A stretch of 64,000 nt of DNA from Balneolaceae bacterium (GTDB lineage Bacteria; Bacteroidota; Rhodothermia; Balneolales; Balneolaceae), in NCBI GenBank assembly GCA_017795005.1, contig CP051242.1, positions 434,001-498,000 on the forward strand, read 5' to 3'. Position 1 is the stretch's first letter; the number at the start of each line of letters is the position of its first letter. The position numbers and the translations under genes were made by a program. Of this stretch, positions 8,975 to 18,309 are shown piece by piece. The notes below the pieces were generated by a model. It did no database searches, was not told the origin of the DNA, and was given only the letters and a program-made list of their open reading frames with translations.

Positions 8975-11599
8975 TTATTCGTTTTTAAGACTTTCAACAG
9001 GGTTTGCAAGTCCTGTTCGTAAAGATTTATAGCTAACTGTAAATAGGGCAACAAGAATGGTTAACACTCCGGCAACGATAAATACCATAGGACCTAATTC
9101 GATTCTAAAGGCAAAGTCTTCCAGCCAGGTAGAAGCCAAATACCAACCGATAGGACCTGCAATCAGAAAACTAACTACTACCAGTTTTAAAAAGTCTTTA
9201 TTAAGCAGGGTTAAAATCTGAAAAAGATTAGCACCAAGAACTTTTCGGATTCCAATTTCTTTGGTTCTTCTTTCCGCTATATAAGTGGCAAGGCCAAAGA
9301 GTCCTAACGAAGCAATTATCAAAGCAAAAATGGAAAAATAGTTAAATAATTCTCCCATCCTGATATCATCCCGGTACATATTCTCATAAGACTCATCAAG
9401 AAAAGAAAAAGAAAACGGATATCCCGGAGAGAAGGTTTTTAAAGTTTCTTCAATTTTGGACATAGTTTCCTGAATATTTTCGCCGTTTGTTTTTACCAAC
9501 AAATATCGCGAATCGTATTGGGGAGCTAACATAAGAACAAGCGGAGCAATGGGTTGGTCAAGGGAGAGAAAGTTAAAATCCTCAGCTACACCGACTATAT
9601 ATCCGTCATTTCCCCATACTGAAAAAGGTTTACCAATGGCGTCGTCTGAGCCCCAACCTAATTCATGAATGGCTGCTTCATTTACAATATAACTGGCTTC
9701 GGTTTCCTTGAATGTATCTTTGGAAAATGGTGTGCCGGAAACTAAATCAATACCAAACATTTCCTGAAAATCAAAGTGTACGGGAGATACATAAATAGGA
9801 AGCTCTTCGCCTTCTTCCTGACCCTCCCAAACGGTACCGGAGGTTCTGCTACTCATGTAAATAGGGTTGGCTTGTGAAGCCGTGACCATTTCAATTCCGC
9901 TTTGTTTTATAAGTTCCGTTTTAACGGTTTCAAATCGGTCCCATAGCTCGGGATCATTATTAGGTATAGAAACAATTTGCTCTCGCTTCAGTCCGGTATC
10001 TGTCGTTCTTAAAAAATTCAATTGTTCAAATACTACAATAGCACTTATTAGTAAGATTACAGTCACGGAAAACTGGCCAATTACTAAAGTATTTCTGAAA
10101 AAAGTATTCCCTGATCCGGATTTCAAATTTCCTTTAAGAACAGTAATCGGTTTTTGACCGGACAAATAGAAGGCGGGATAACTACCTGAAACAACCCCAA
10201 CCACGAGGCCAATAGCTATTACAAAAGTCCAGAACTGCCAGCTCATTAATGCGGCTGTGTTAAGATCACGATTAATCAAATCACCAAAAAAAGGAAGAAG
10301 TACAAAAACAGCCAGTATTGCAGCAATAATGCTTATAAATGAAACTATAACTGCTTCAGATAGAAACTGCATAATCAGGTTTGATTTATATGCACCAATA
10401 ACTTTGCGAACACCGACTTCTTTACCTCTTGTTAAAGCCCGCGCAGTAGACAAATTCATGTAATTGACACAGGCAATCAGCAAAATGATAACAGCTACAA
10501 TGGCAAACATCCGCACAAATTTAATATCCCCGGTAGATGAAGGGTTAAAGTTCAGATTTGAGGAACTCAAATGAATTTCTTCTAAAGGTTGTAACGCATG
10601 GTTTGGTAAAGCGTCCAGATCATCCTGATAATATTCAGAAGCACTTATATAGGTATCCGCAAAACCATCCAGTTTAGCGGCAAAATCTTCTTCATTAATA
10701 CCGTCTCTTACTTGTACAAAAGTATAAACGTTTGTATTACTCCACTCATTAAGGTTGTAATTATAATACGGGGTTGTCTGGTCGTTAGCGATAAAACTGA
10801 AATCGAAATGCGAATTTTCCGGTGGGTTAGCAACTACACCAGTGACAGTCTTTTCAGTTATTTTCCCGTTTGGATAAACCTGTTCAATTGTTCTGTTGAT
10901 TGGATTTTCATCCCCAAAAAGTTTCTGAGCCATACTTTGGGTGAGTATAATCGAATATGGATCAACCAACGCTGTTTCCTGATTTCCTGCATACCACACG
11001 TAAGTAAATATATCAAAAAAGTCTCCATCTGCAGCCACACCCCATTCACTAAAGGCATCGGTTGATGTTCTCAGAACAGTTCTTGTATTTGTAAAATATG
11101 TGGCATACTCCACATCCGGGAAATCTTCTTTTAAAGTAGCAGCCATAGCTGTGGGTGTAATGGCATACCAGTTTGAGCCCAAATATTCGTTATCAGGTTG
11201 TTGAGCAATTATCCGATAAGTACGGTCACCATTTTCATGAAATGAATCATAATTGAATTCATAACTCACAAATAAACTGATCAGGAAAAAGGCAGTTAAC
11301 CCGATACCAAGACCAATAATGTTGATGAAAGAATAGCTTTTTTGTTTGATCAGAGTTCGAAAGGAAATTTTGAGATAATTTTTAAACATAGAAACAGACC
11401 AGTAGATTTTGTGTGTAATTTTTGATGGGGCATAATGAAGAACCTGTTTCCAATACCATATGTTTGCGGATGAGAACCCTTCTTTTTCTTTGAGGTAGGT
11501 ATAGTACTCTTCGAAGTCGCCCAGAGTAGTTTTCCAGACATCGTCGTACTGAAGTTTACTAAGGATTTTTTCCGCTAATTTGGGTGGACGTTCAGACAT
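8975..11599 (-). CDS. MacB/FtsX-type ABC transporter permease (copy 2)
   Basis: An 874-residue permease. An N-terminal cytoplasmic prefix (about residues 1-65, RPPKLAEKILSKLQYDD) is typical of the permease prefix domain proteins. It is followed by a TM helix near residue 90, a large periplasmic MacB-like domain, three central TM helices (about 375-470), a second periplasmic domain, and three C-terminal TM helices ending in the FtsX core. Phrases such as VNYMNLSTARALTRGKEVGVRK and RTKEIGIRKVLGA are family hallmarks. It starts directly at the stop of the upstream paralogue (TAAATG), so both are translated from one mRNA. No ATPase gene is nearby. Confidence 0.93.
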   Translation of the reverse strand: MSERPPKLAEKILSKLQYDDVWKTTLGDFEEYYTYLKEKEGFSSANIWYWKQVLHYAPSKITHKIYWSVSMFKNYLKISFRTLIKQKSYSFINIIGLGIGLTAFFLISLFVSYEFNYDSFHENGDRTYRIIAQQPDNEYLGSNWYAITPTAMAATLKEDFPDVEYATYFTNTRTVLRTSTDAFSEWGVAADGDFFDIFTYVWYAGNQETALVDPYSIILTQSMAQKLFGDENPINRTIEQVYPNGKITEKTVTGVVANPPENSHFDFSFIANDQTTPYYNYNLNEWSNTNVYTFVQVRDGINEEDFAAKLDGFADTYISASEYYQDDLDALPNHALQPLEEIHLSSSNLNFNPSSTGDIKFVRMFAIVAVIILLIACVNYMNLSTARALTRGKEVGVRKVIGAYKSNLIMQFLSEAVIVSFISIIAAILAVFVLLPFFGDLINRDLNTAALMSWQFWTFVIAIGLVVGVVSGSYPAFYLSGQKPITVLKGNLKSGSGNTFFRNTLVIGQFSVTVILLISAIVVFEQLNFLRTTDTGLKREQIVSIPNNDPELWDRFETVKTELIKQSGIEMVTASQANPIYMSSRTSGTVWEGQEEGEELPIYVSPVHFDFQEMFGIDLVSGTPFSKDTFKETEASYIVNEAAIHELGWGSDDAIGKPFSVWGNDGYIVGVAEDFNFLSLDQPIAPLVLMLAPQYDSRYLLVKTNGENIQETMSKIEETLKTFSPGYPFSFSFLDESYENMYRDDIRMGELFNYFSIFALIIASLGLFGLATYIAERRTKEIGIRKVLGANLFQILTLLNKDFLKLVVVSFLIAGPIGWYLASTWLEDFAFRIELGPMVFIVAGVLTILVALFTVSYKSLRTGLANPVESLKNE

Positions 11600-14224
11600 T
11601 TATTCTCCTTTCAAACTTTCTACAGGATTGGTGCGTGCTGTTTGAACGGATTTAAAGCTGACCGTTATTAAAGCTATAATCAGAGCAATAGCGGCCGAGA
11701 AAATGAAGACCCCGGCTCCCAAATCAATTCGGAAAGCAAAATCTTTTAGCCAGTTACTCGCCACATACCAACCAACTGGAACAGATATAATTAAACTTAA
11801 TCCAACTAACCGGATGAAGTCTTTGTTAAGCAATCCAAGAATCTGAAACAGATTAGCCCCCAATACTTTTCGAATCCCTATTTCTTTGGTGCGCTGTTCC
11901 ATCATAAATGATGCCAAACCAAACAACCCAAGACAGGCAATGATTAAAGCCAAAACAGTGAAGTAATTCAGGATTTTACCCAGCGTAAGTTCGTTTTGGT
12001 AAAGATTATTGAAGGTGTCATCCAAAAAGGCGTACTCAACCGGATAATTGGGAGATAACTTCTTGATCTCATTGTCTACGAAGGCAATTGTTTCCTGCAT
12101 ATTTTGTGGATTCACTTTTAACAGAAGTTCTGCCCGGTCGACAATATTTTCGTATCTCAACATCAAGGGTGCCATAGAAAAATGGTAGGAGAGGAAGTTG
12201 AAGTCATCTATTACCCCAATGATTTTTGCATCCCTCCGCCAAAAAGTGAAGTCCTTACCAACAGCCTCTTCCGGTGTCCACTCGATCTGCTGTGCCATTG
12301 TTTTATTTATAATCAAATGATTCGAGGTATCCGTATCCATATCATGGTTGAAAGTCCTTCCCGCAATCAGATCTATTCCTAATAGTTCTACATAGTCAAT
12401 GTTAACCCGATCATGATAGACACGAAGTATTTCATCTTCACCTTTGCCTTCCCAACTTACTCCGGATGTTTGGCTTCTGATTTCGGAAGGCAATTTTCTT
12501 GCTGAGCTGACTTCCAGAATATTTGACTGAGATTCGAACAAAGATTCCAGCGCAGCATAATGGTTCATCACTTCCGGGTCTGTAATGGTAACGGCAAGAA
12601 TCTGATCCCGTTCAAATCCCGAATCTCTTGACTGTATATAATCCATTTGCTTAATGATCACTATGGAGCTCACAATGAGAATATTAGTGATGGCAAACTG
12701 AGAGATCACCAACATGTTTCTCAACCGTCGGTTTCCTGATCCACCTTTTATCTGGTTTTTAAAAATCCGGATAGGATGTAAACCGGACATGTATAAAGCA
12801 GGGTAACTTCCTGAAATCAACCCAACGATTAACCCGGAACCAATTAATGCCAGCCAGAAGGGAGTGGATAAAAATATACTTGTGTCAAAGCTACGATCTA
12901 CCAATCCTGAAAAAGCTGGTAATAACATATAAACCAATGCAAAGGCAAAGATAATCCCGATAGATGAGAAGATGACTGCTTCTGCAGAAAACTGCATCAT
13001 AATGTTGGAGCGGAAGGCTCCATTCACTTTACGAACACCAACCTCTTTTGCTCTGCTCATTGAACGGGCAGTAGCCAGATTCATATAATTCACACAAGCG
13101 ATAATCAATATTACAAAGGCAATAACCGAAAGCATATATATGTATTTTATATCGCCAATTTTGCCTGGATTGAAGTTGATATCAGATGAAGACAAATGCA
13201 CTTCTGATGCCGGCATGAGTTTGAAGTTGGGGAGTTTTTCAGGGCTATTTCCGTAGTACGGGTCTGCAAGAAGATTTGGGTTTATCAATTCTGAAAGTTG
13301 AGGAACCAAGTCATTTGGATTGGTGCCCGGCGCAAGTTTGATGTACGAGTATTGATTATTATTAAACCAATAAGTGCTTTCCCGTTCATAATCATCCTTG
13401 GAAAAATTGGGAATGATGAAATCGAATTCTAACTGCGTATTAGTAGGCAGATCTTCAATCAAACCTGTTACGACGCGCTCGATAGGTTCGTCTTCTTCTG
13501 AATTAAAAAAGACACTTTTACCCATGGGGTTCTCTTTACCGAAGTACTTTGCCGCCAAAGACTGATTTATGATAATTGATTCGGGGTTTCGAAAAGCGGA
13601 AGCAGGATCGCCCATAATCCAGTTAATGGAAAATACTTCGAAGAACTCAAGGTCTGTATTAATTCCATATTCGTAAAATGTGTTCTGTCCTACCCTAAAT
13701 AGCGCCTCTGATTCATTGAACGCAGTAGAATGTTCGACTCCTTCGAAACCATCAGCCATTGCTATGGAAAGTGGCATAGGGTTTACTCCAAACCAACTGG
13801 ACCCCAGGTAAACCTCATCCGGAGCTTCACGCACAATCCGGTAAATACGATCGGAGTCCTCATGATAAGAATCATAGCTGAGTTCATGTACGATATACAT
13901 GCCAATTAACAAGAAACTGGCTATACCAACACCTAACCCAAATATGTTGATAAACGAGTAGCTTTTATTTTTTTGAATATTACGGTAAGCGATTTTAAGA
14001 TAGTTTTTGAACATTTCTAGTCCCCAATAATAGGTGTGTATCAGTTTTGATGGCGTGTAACGAAGCACCTGTCTCCAGTACCATCGGTTTGCGGCAGCTT
14101 TACCACCCTTGTTTACCTTGTAGGAATAGTATTCTTCGAAATCCCCGAGCGTAGTTTTCCAGATATCATCGTACTGAAGCTTGCTAAGGATTTTCTCTGC
14201 TAATTTTGGTGGTCGGTGCTTCAT
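11600..14224 (-). CDS. MacB/FtsX-type ABC transporter permease (copy 1)
   Basis: An 874-residue paralogue of the following gene, with exactly the same length and the same order of domains: prefix domain with PPKLAEKILSKLQYDD, TM near residue 90, MacB periplasmic domain, three central TMs with NYMNLATARSMSRAKEVG, second periplasmic domain, and C-terminal FtsX helices with QRTKEIGIRKVLGANLF. The start ATG directly follows the PadR stop (TAAATG). Such permeases usually pair with a separate MacB-like ATPase to export peptides, drugs or lipoproteins. The cargo is unknown. PadR in the same operon suggests induction by a small molecule or by envelope stress. Confidence 0.93.
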   Translation of the reverse strand: MKHRPPKLAEKILSKLQYDDIWKTTLGDFEEYYSYKVNKGGKAAANRWYWRQVLRYTPSKLIHTYYWGLEMFKNYLKIAYRNIQKNKSYSFINIFGLGVGIASFLLIGMYIVHELSYDSYHEDSDRIYRIVREAPDEVYLGSSWFGVNPMPLSIAMADGFEGVEHSTAFNESEALFRVGQNTFYEYGINTDLEFFEVFSINWIMGDPASAFRNPESIIINQSLAAKYFGKENPMGKSVFFNSEEDEPIERVVTGLIEDLPTNTQLEFDFIIPNFSKDDYERESTYWFNNNQYSYIKLAPGTNPNDLVPQLSELINPNLLADPYYGNSPEKLPNFKLMPASEVHLSSSDINFNPGKIGDIKYIYMLSVIAFVILIIACVNYMNLATARSMSRAKEVGVRKVNGAFRSNIMMQFSAEAVIFSSIGIIFAFALVYMLLPAFSGLVDRSFDTSIFLSTPFWLALIGSGLIVGLISGSYPALYMSGLHPIRIFKNQIKGGSGNRRLRNMLVISQFAITNILIVSSIVIIKQMDYIQSRDSGFERDQILAVTITDPEVMNHYAALESLFESQSNILEVSSARKLPSEIRSQTSGVSWEGKGEDEILRVYHDRVNIDYVELLGIDLIAGRTFNHDMDTDTSNHLIINKTMAQQIEWTPEEAVGKDFTFWRRDAKIIGVIDDFNFLSYHFSMAPLMLRYENIVDRAELLLKVNPQNMQETIAFVDNEIKKLSPNYPVEYAFLDDTFNNLYQNELTLGKILNYFTVLALIIACLGLFGLASFMMEQRTKEIGIRKVLGANLFQILGLLNKDFIRLVGLSLIISVPVGWYVASNWLKDFAFRIDLGAGVFIFSAAIALIIALITVSFKSVQTARTNPVESLKGE

Positions 14225-14557
14225 TTATCCAAGTCCAAACATTAGTTGTGGAACGCCGCTCCAGATCGTTTGCTGGACCTCATAAGCATATCTCAGCGCT
14301 TCTTTACCGGCAGGAGTGAGGGAATAAATTCGTTTATGTCGGCCGCCTCGCTCGGGAGTAGACTCCGAAAGGGTAGACTTCAGATAGCCTCTTTTTTCCA
14401 GACGTTCCAGTGGCATATAAATTCCACCGAGCGACCAATCTTTGTCCGTGATTTCATTCAGCTTTTCCTGAATGGGAATGCTGTAGGCGTCATCCTGTAA
14501 TTTCCAGACAGCAAGCAGAATAAATTCTTCAGTTCGGGTAAGTAGTTTCATAAGCAA
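14225..14557 (-). CDS. PadR family transcriptional regulator
   Basis: A 110-residue winged-helix protein (ORF MLMKLLTRTEEFILLAVWKL; true start may be the second Met). It shows the PadR core: helix 1 EEFILLAVWKLQDDAYSIPI, the Y-rich segment GGIYMPLERLEKRGYLKS, and the wing GGRHKRIYSLTPAGKEAL. It is the first gene of the operon with the two permeases, joined by TAAATG. PadR proteins normally repress their own operon, so the large inverted repeat at 14562-14618 just upstream may be its operator. Confidence 0.93.
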   Translation of the reverse strand: MLMKLLTRTEEFILLAVWKLQDDAYSIPIQEKLNEITDKDWSLGGIYMPLERLEKRGYLKSTLSESTPERGGRHKRIYSLTPAGKEALRYAYEVQQTIWSGVPQLMFGLG

Positions 14558-14561
14558 TCAA

Positions 14562-14618
14562 TTCTAAAAAGTTGAAACTAATACTAACCAAAAAATTATT
14601 TGTTTCAACTTTTTAGAA
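14562..14618. repeat. 17-bp perfect inverted repeat in the padR/methyltransferase divergent spacer
   Basis: Left arm TTCTAAAAAGTTGAAAC at 14562-14578, right arm its exact reverse complement at 14602-14618, with a 23-bp AT-rich spacer. It sits between divergent genes and only 4 bp before the padR start, so an operator role is more likely than a terminator. Confidence 0.75.
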
Positions 14619-14656
14619 ATGAATTAAAAAAAGTTTTTGGGTTAATTTAAATCACT

Positions 14657-15316
14657 ATGAAAACTCAAAGAGAACCCAAAAAAACATGGCCTACCAAAGC
14701 AGCAATGCAACAAGTGTACAGTGAACATCTTTGGGGTGGAGATAAATTTGATTTTTATTCCGGAGAAGGTTCTCATTTACCCGAACTGGTAGAGCCATAC
14801 GTGAGGGCAGTTTCTGAATTTTTGGATTCATTTAAAGAACCAATCACCGTTTGTGATTTAGGGTGTGGGGATTTCAATGTAGGTCAACAACTTACAGAAC
14901 ACACGAAGAAGTATATAGGAGTGGACATAGTTCCGGAATTAATCCAACGAAATAAGAAGCTTTTCAAAGCAGATAATCTGGAGTTCCTTTGTCTGGATAT
15001 TTCAAAAGATGAATTGCCCGAAGCAGATTGTATACTTCTGAAAGAAGTACTTCAGCATTTATCTAATGCAGAAGTATTGAGCGTAGTTAACAAGTTATCA
15101 GCTTATAAGTATGTAATTCTGACGGAGCATATTCCAAATGGAGAGTTCGAACCGAATAAGAATATAATTTCAGGACAGGGAACACGGCTTAAAAAGAAGA
15201 GTGGCTTAAATTTATTAAAATCTCCTTTTAGTTTGAAAGTGATGGAGGAAAAACAGCTGTGTTCAATTAAAACAGAGCAAGGGGCAATTGTGACAAAGAA
15301 ATATATTTTAGTATAA
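14657..15316 (+). CDS. Class I SAM-dependent methyltransferase
   Basis: A 219-residue protein with a clear motif I, VCDLGCGDFNVGQQL (about residues 73-87), followed by an acidic end of strand 2 (GVDIVP) and LLKEVLQHLS as motif IV/post-motif. The N-terminus (KKTWPTKAAMQQVYSEHLWG) is typical of small-molecule methyltransferases, not rRNA enzymes. The gene stands alone, divergent from padR, and is AT-rich. The substrate is unknown. Confidence 0.85.
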   Translation: MKTQREPKKTWPTKAAMQQVYSEHLWGGDKFDFYSGEGSHLPELVEPYVRAVSEFLDSFKEPITVCDLGCGDFNVGQQLTEHTKKYIGVDIVPELIQRNKKLFKADNLEFLCLDISKDELPEADCILLKEVLQHLSNAEVLSVVNKLSAYKYVILTEHIPNGEFEPNKNIISGQGTRLKKKSGLNLLKSPFSLKVMEEKQLCSIKTEQGAIVTKKYILV

Positions 15317-15332
15317 ATATGTGATACAGATC

Positions 15333-15956
15333 TTAATCCGTAAGAAAATCCTTTTCTGATACCTGATAATTAATGTAAAGAACCCAGATTATCGTGCCTA
15401 AAATGATAATTTTTTGAACCAGCGGAAGGAAAACAAGATAGTCTTGAGTGTAGTATATGTATAGAGCGCAATAGAGACTTAGTAATTCAAAAACGCTTAG
15501 TAATCCAAGACCATAACGGTTGTATTTAAAGAGAAAGACGGTACAATAAAAAATACTAATAAGAGAAAGAATACTTGAAATTCTAATCATTAAGTCGTGG
15601 AAGGGAGTGACTGCCATGAATGCAAAAATCATTGAAAAACAGCCGGAAAATAGTACAATTAGTTGGGCAGATTTAGTGGGTAATTTTTTTGAGAATGAGA
15701 AGAAAAACCAACCTACTGAAGAACAAAAAAACAGCATACCACTAACTGCCCAGACCAGCCCTTTGTTAGGTTTTCCATTTATTCCGGTATTATTAAAAAG
15801 GTTACTTATATAGTTATGTTCCCAATCAAAACCGGATGCGCCAGGGTTTACGTATGATCCTCCGGGATAAAGCATTATTGCTACTAACAACATTGATATT
15901 GATAATACAAAACCGATAAGAGGCAGATGTCTTTTTAAAAAAGGGTTTAGCTTCAT
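15333..15956 (-). CDS. DUF998-like integral membrane protein
   Basis: A 207-residue protein with about six transmembrane helices. The first loop contains YPGGSYVNPGASGFDWEHNY then ISNL, and TPFHDLMIRIS comes later, both typical of DUF998-like proteins. It is convergent with the methyltransferase (16-bp gap). The function of the family is not established. Expression is probably independent, from the 250-bp spacer upstream. Confidence 0.75.
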   Translation of the reverse strand: MKLNPFLKRHLPLIGFVLSISMLLVAIMLYPGGSYVNPGASGFDWEHNYISNLFNNTGINGKPNKGLVWAVSGMLFFCSSVGWFFFSFSKKLPTKSAQLIVLFSGCFSMIFAFMAVTPFHDLMIRISSILSLISIFYCTVFLFKYNRYGLGLLSVFELLSLYCALYIYYTQDYLVFLPLVQKIIILGTIIWVLYINYQVSEKDFLTD

Positions 15957-16036
15957 ATAAAAATGCGAGTGTATTCTAAAACTAAATTGAAATCAGAGTT
16001 TTGGTATGTTATGATTTCTAATACCTATTTGGAAAG

Positions 16037-16050
16037 TTTTTGTACAAAAA
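16037..16050. promoter_or_regulatory. 14-bp palindrome in the spacer before the sigma-factor gene
   Basis: TTTTTGTACAAAAA is a perfect palindrome inside the 252-bp AT-rich spacer (15957-16208) between the DUF998-like gene and the ECF sigma gene. It could be an operator or short terminator. Nothing else certain was seen in the spacer. Confidence 0.3.
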
Positions 16051-16208
16051 TTAACTAATCCCTTATTGCGTTGAAAAACTAAGCGATAAATAAGAAAAGC
16101 TATTTCGTTTAATTAAATTAGAAACGTTAAGAAAGTCTGCGACTTTTAGTCTACTTCAATGGTCATATAGGTGTTAGCGCGCAAACATGAATTCCAAAAG
16201 TACTTCTT

Positions 16209-16847
16209 TTGACGAACGCTGAATTTACCAACATACTGAAACCGCATTATAATGATGCGGTTAACTATTGCAGAGCTCTTTGCTCAGGCTCAACCAAAGC
16301 AGAAGCCGAGGACGTTTTGCAACAGGCTTTGTTAAAGGCATATGAAAAAATCGATTCCCTTCGGGACGAATCAAAATTCAGAAGCTGGTTCTTTCAGATA
16401 ATAACCCGGTGTTTTTATGATGCTGTTCGAAAACCATTTTGGACCAGGTTTGTGTCGTTGAACTCTGAAAAGGGAGAGGCTGCATTTACCATTTTCGAAG
16501 ATGATTTCTTTGATGATAATCAGTTATTGATAGGCGCATTGTCGAAGCTCGAGAAAAAAGAAAGAGCCGCATTGCTACTATTTGAAATAGGTGGTTTTTC
16601 AATCAAAGAGATCAAAACCATGCAGAACGAAAACAGCGAGTCGACGGTGAAATCCCGGCTCAGCAGAGCAAGAAAAAAACTTAAGGAATTCATGGTGCTG
16701 ATGAATAAGAACCAGCTATCAGGTGGAAACCTGCAAAAGGCGCAACGTGTTGCGCCTCCACAGATAGGTTCTGGTTCTTCAATTAAAACCAAAGACATCT
16801 ACCATGAAACCGTTAAAGTTATCAACGAAATCAAATCAATTGGGTGA
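16209..16847 (+). CDS. ECF-type RNA polymerase sigma factor
   Basis: Sigma-70 region 2 spans about residues 10-75 (EAEDVLQQALLKAYEKIDSL, FRSWFFQIITRCFYDAVR). Region 4 spans about 105-160 (LEKKERAALLLFEIGGFSIK, ESTVKSRLSRARKKLKEFM). The frame opens with TTG at 16209. An ATG at 16187 starts a 12-codon frame (MNSKSTSFDER, stop at 16220-16222) in a different phase, so either TTG is the start or a one-base frameshift has occurred. The last 40 or so residues are not sigma-like: they are encoded by a GC-rich palindrome (16738-16757) and the sequence after it, which extends the frame into the next gene. Probably co-transcribed with the following membrane protein. Confidence 0.88.
   Translation: MTNAEFTNILKPHYNDAVNYCRALCSGSTKAEAEDVLQQALLKAYEKIDSLRDESKFRSWFFQIITRCFYDAVRKPFWTRFVSLNSEKGEAAFTIFEDDFFDDNQLLIGALSKLEKKERAALLLFEIGGFSIKEIKTMQNENSESTVKSRLSRARKKLKEFMVLMNKNQLSGGNLQKAQRVAPPQIGSGSSIKTKDIYHETVKVINEIKSIG
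16738..16757. repeat. GC-rich perfect palindrome inside the sigma-factor gene
   Basis: AGGCGCAAC-GT-GTTGCGCCT, a 9-bp perfect stem with a 2-bp centre, in otherwise AT-rich coding sequence. It looks like an inserted dispersed palindromic repeat and encodes KAQRVAPP in the sigma tail. Confidence 0.7.
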
Positions 16848-17709
16848 CGATATGAAGCAGGACAAAGCTTTTGAAAACCTGAAGAAGCACGATCATAGTG
16901 CCTCGTTTGATGGCTTGGGTGATTGGTTAGTTCAAAACTCTAAACAACCCAACACCATGAAAAACATCTATAAAGTTGCTGCTTCTTTCATTTTTGCCAC
17001 ACTTATTCTTATTGCTTGTACTGTTCCAGTTGAACAGGAAGAAGAAATCGGATATATGATTAAAGGAATCGCGGATATAGAATCTGTTAATCTGAAATCT
17101 AAATTAGCTGAAATCCCCGGACTAAAAATTTCTCAGCTCAATGTACATGACATCATTTTTGAACAAGAGGAATCCGGAGAGGAATCAGCTTCTTATTTTT
17201 CCGAAGTAATTATGGTTCTGCCGGAAGCAAATTACGATGCCGCGGTTGAAAGCAAATCTAAATTAATGGGAGCATTTGATTTCCAATCCCTGGACATCTT
17301 ACCCATTGAGGATATGGTAGAACGACCCTTGTATGAAGTGGCTCTGAATAAGTTTGATTTAAAAATAAGACCGGATATTTCTGATTCAGCGATTGCCTTA
17401 AGAATCGATGAGTTTTTACACGCCAATAGCACCATCGAAGGGAGCAGTAAAATACATACTGATGAGAATGGTGTTCGATATGTGGAAATAGTTATTGAGG
17501 AGTCATTAAACAACGCAAATGAACTTGGAATCAAATTTCAGAGTGGAGCCAATGCAAATATTCAACTTAAAAGAGGTATTGAGGGCTTGCATAATGATTT
17601 ATCTCCTAAGAATAATTTTGTAATCCTGGACTCTTTGAAGATGAATGCGGTTAATGAGCAGGAAGCCAAAGAAATAAAACGCAGATACGAAGAGAAAAAA
17701 AACAACTAG
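16804..17709 (+). CDS. Single-pass membrane protein coupled to the ECF sigma factor (anti-sigma-like)
   Basis: A 301-residue protein with an N-terminal cytoplasmic part (about 55 residues), one TM helix near residues 55-73 (YKVAASFIFATLILIA) and a large C-terminal periplasmic domain. The first ATG at 16804 overlaps the sigma gene. The ATG at 16852, 4 bp after the sigma stop, is an equally good start. The topology and position are those of an anti-sigma factor, but no zinc-binding ZAS or RsiW motif is seen. The C-terminal MNAVNEQEAKEIKRRYEEKK is helical. Function is inferred from position only. Confidence 0.7.
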   Translation: MKPLKLSTKSNQLGDDMKQDKAFENLKKHDHSASFDGLGDWLVQNSKQPNTMKNIYKVAASFIFATLILIACTVPVEQEEEIGYMIKGIADIESVNLKSKLAEIPGLKISQLNVHDIIFEQEESGEESASYFSEVIMVLPEANYDAAVESKSKLMGAFDFQSLDILPIEDMVERPLYEVALNKFDLKIRPDISDSAIALRIDEFLHANSTIEGSSKIHTDENGVRYVEIVIEESLNNANELGIKFQSGANANIQLKRGIEGLHNDLSPKNNFVILDSLKMNAVNEQEAKEIKRRYEEKKNN

Positions 17710-17765
17710 CAGAGATAGAATTCCGGATTAACAAGCGAAGGGTTTAGATCCTTCGCTTATGTTTT

Positions 17766-18272
17766 CTAGCCTTTATCTTTTTTCTTTAAATACTCAATTA
17801 GCACGCCCTTTTTATCTGCTTTAATAAGACGTTTAATCTCTCTGGATTTCCTGGGAGCGCCTGGTAGTTCCATTACCCCTAATACGGTACGAATACCTTC
17901 AGCCATACCTTCATATTTTTCCAGATTAAAATCGGAAAGTATAATTGCACGGGACCATCCTCCCAAAAAAGGAACCATAAGATTTTTAGTATCAACAGAA
18001 ATAACTTCACTGTGATACATAGTATAAGATATAGAAAGAGTAGGTGTGCCGGTCATCCATTTAATTAGAAATGCATTGACCTGATCTCTTTTTCTAGGTT
18101 CTTTTTTAATCGGAGTCGATTCCAGCCATCCTACACACTCAACAACCAAATTGTGATATGGAGCGTAATCTTCTTTATCAACTAGTTTAACATTTGCTGG
18201 GATTTCGCAGTCCTGGGAATAAACAATTGAAGAGCTAAAAGCCAGGAAAACAAGTAAGAGAATATTCTTCAT
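17766..18272 (-). CDS. Secreted hypothetical protein
   Basis: A 168-residue protein with a clear signal peptide (MKNILLLVFLAFSSSIVYSQ). The mature part contains two cysteines (DCEIP and VECVGW) and the phrase MTGTPTLSISYTMYHS. It resembles a group of uncharacterised Bacteroidota secreted proteins, but I do not recognise a named family. It is convergent with the sigma/anti-sigma pair and 38 bp downstream of a methyltransferase gene on the same strand. Confidence 0.65.
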   Translation of the reverse strand: MKNILLLVFLAFSSSIVYSQDCEIPANVKLVDKEDYAPYHNLVVECVGWLESTPIKKEPRKRDQVNAFLIKWMTGTPTLSISYTMYHSEVISVDTKNLMVPFLGGWSRAIILSDFNLEKYEGMAEGIRTVLGVMELPGAPRKSREIKRLIKADKKGVLIEYLKKKDKG

Positions 18273-18309
18273 TGAAATGAACTAATATTAGTATGTTAGA
18301 TCAATATAT

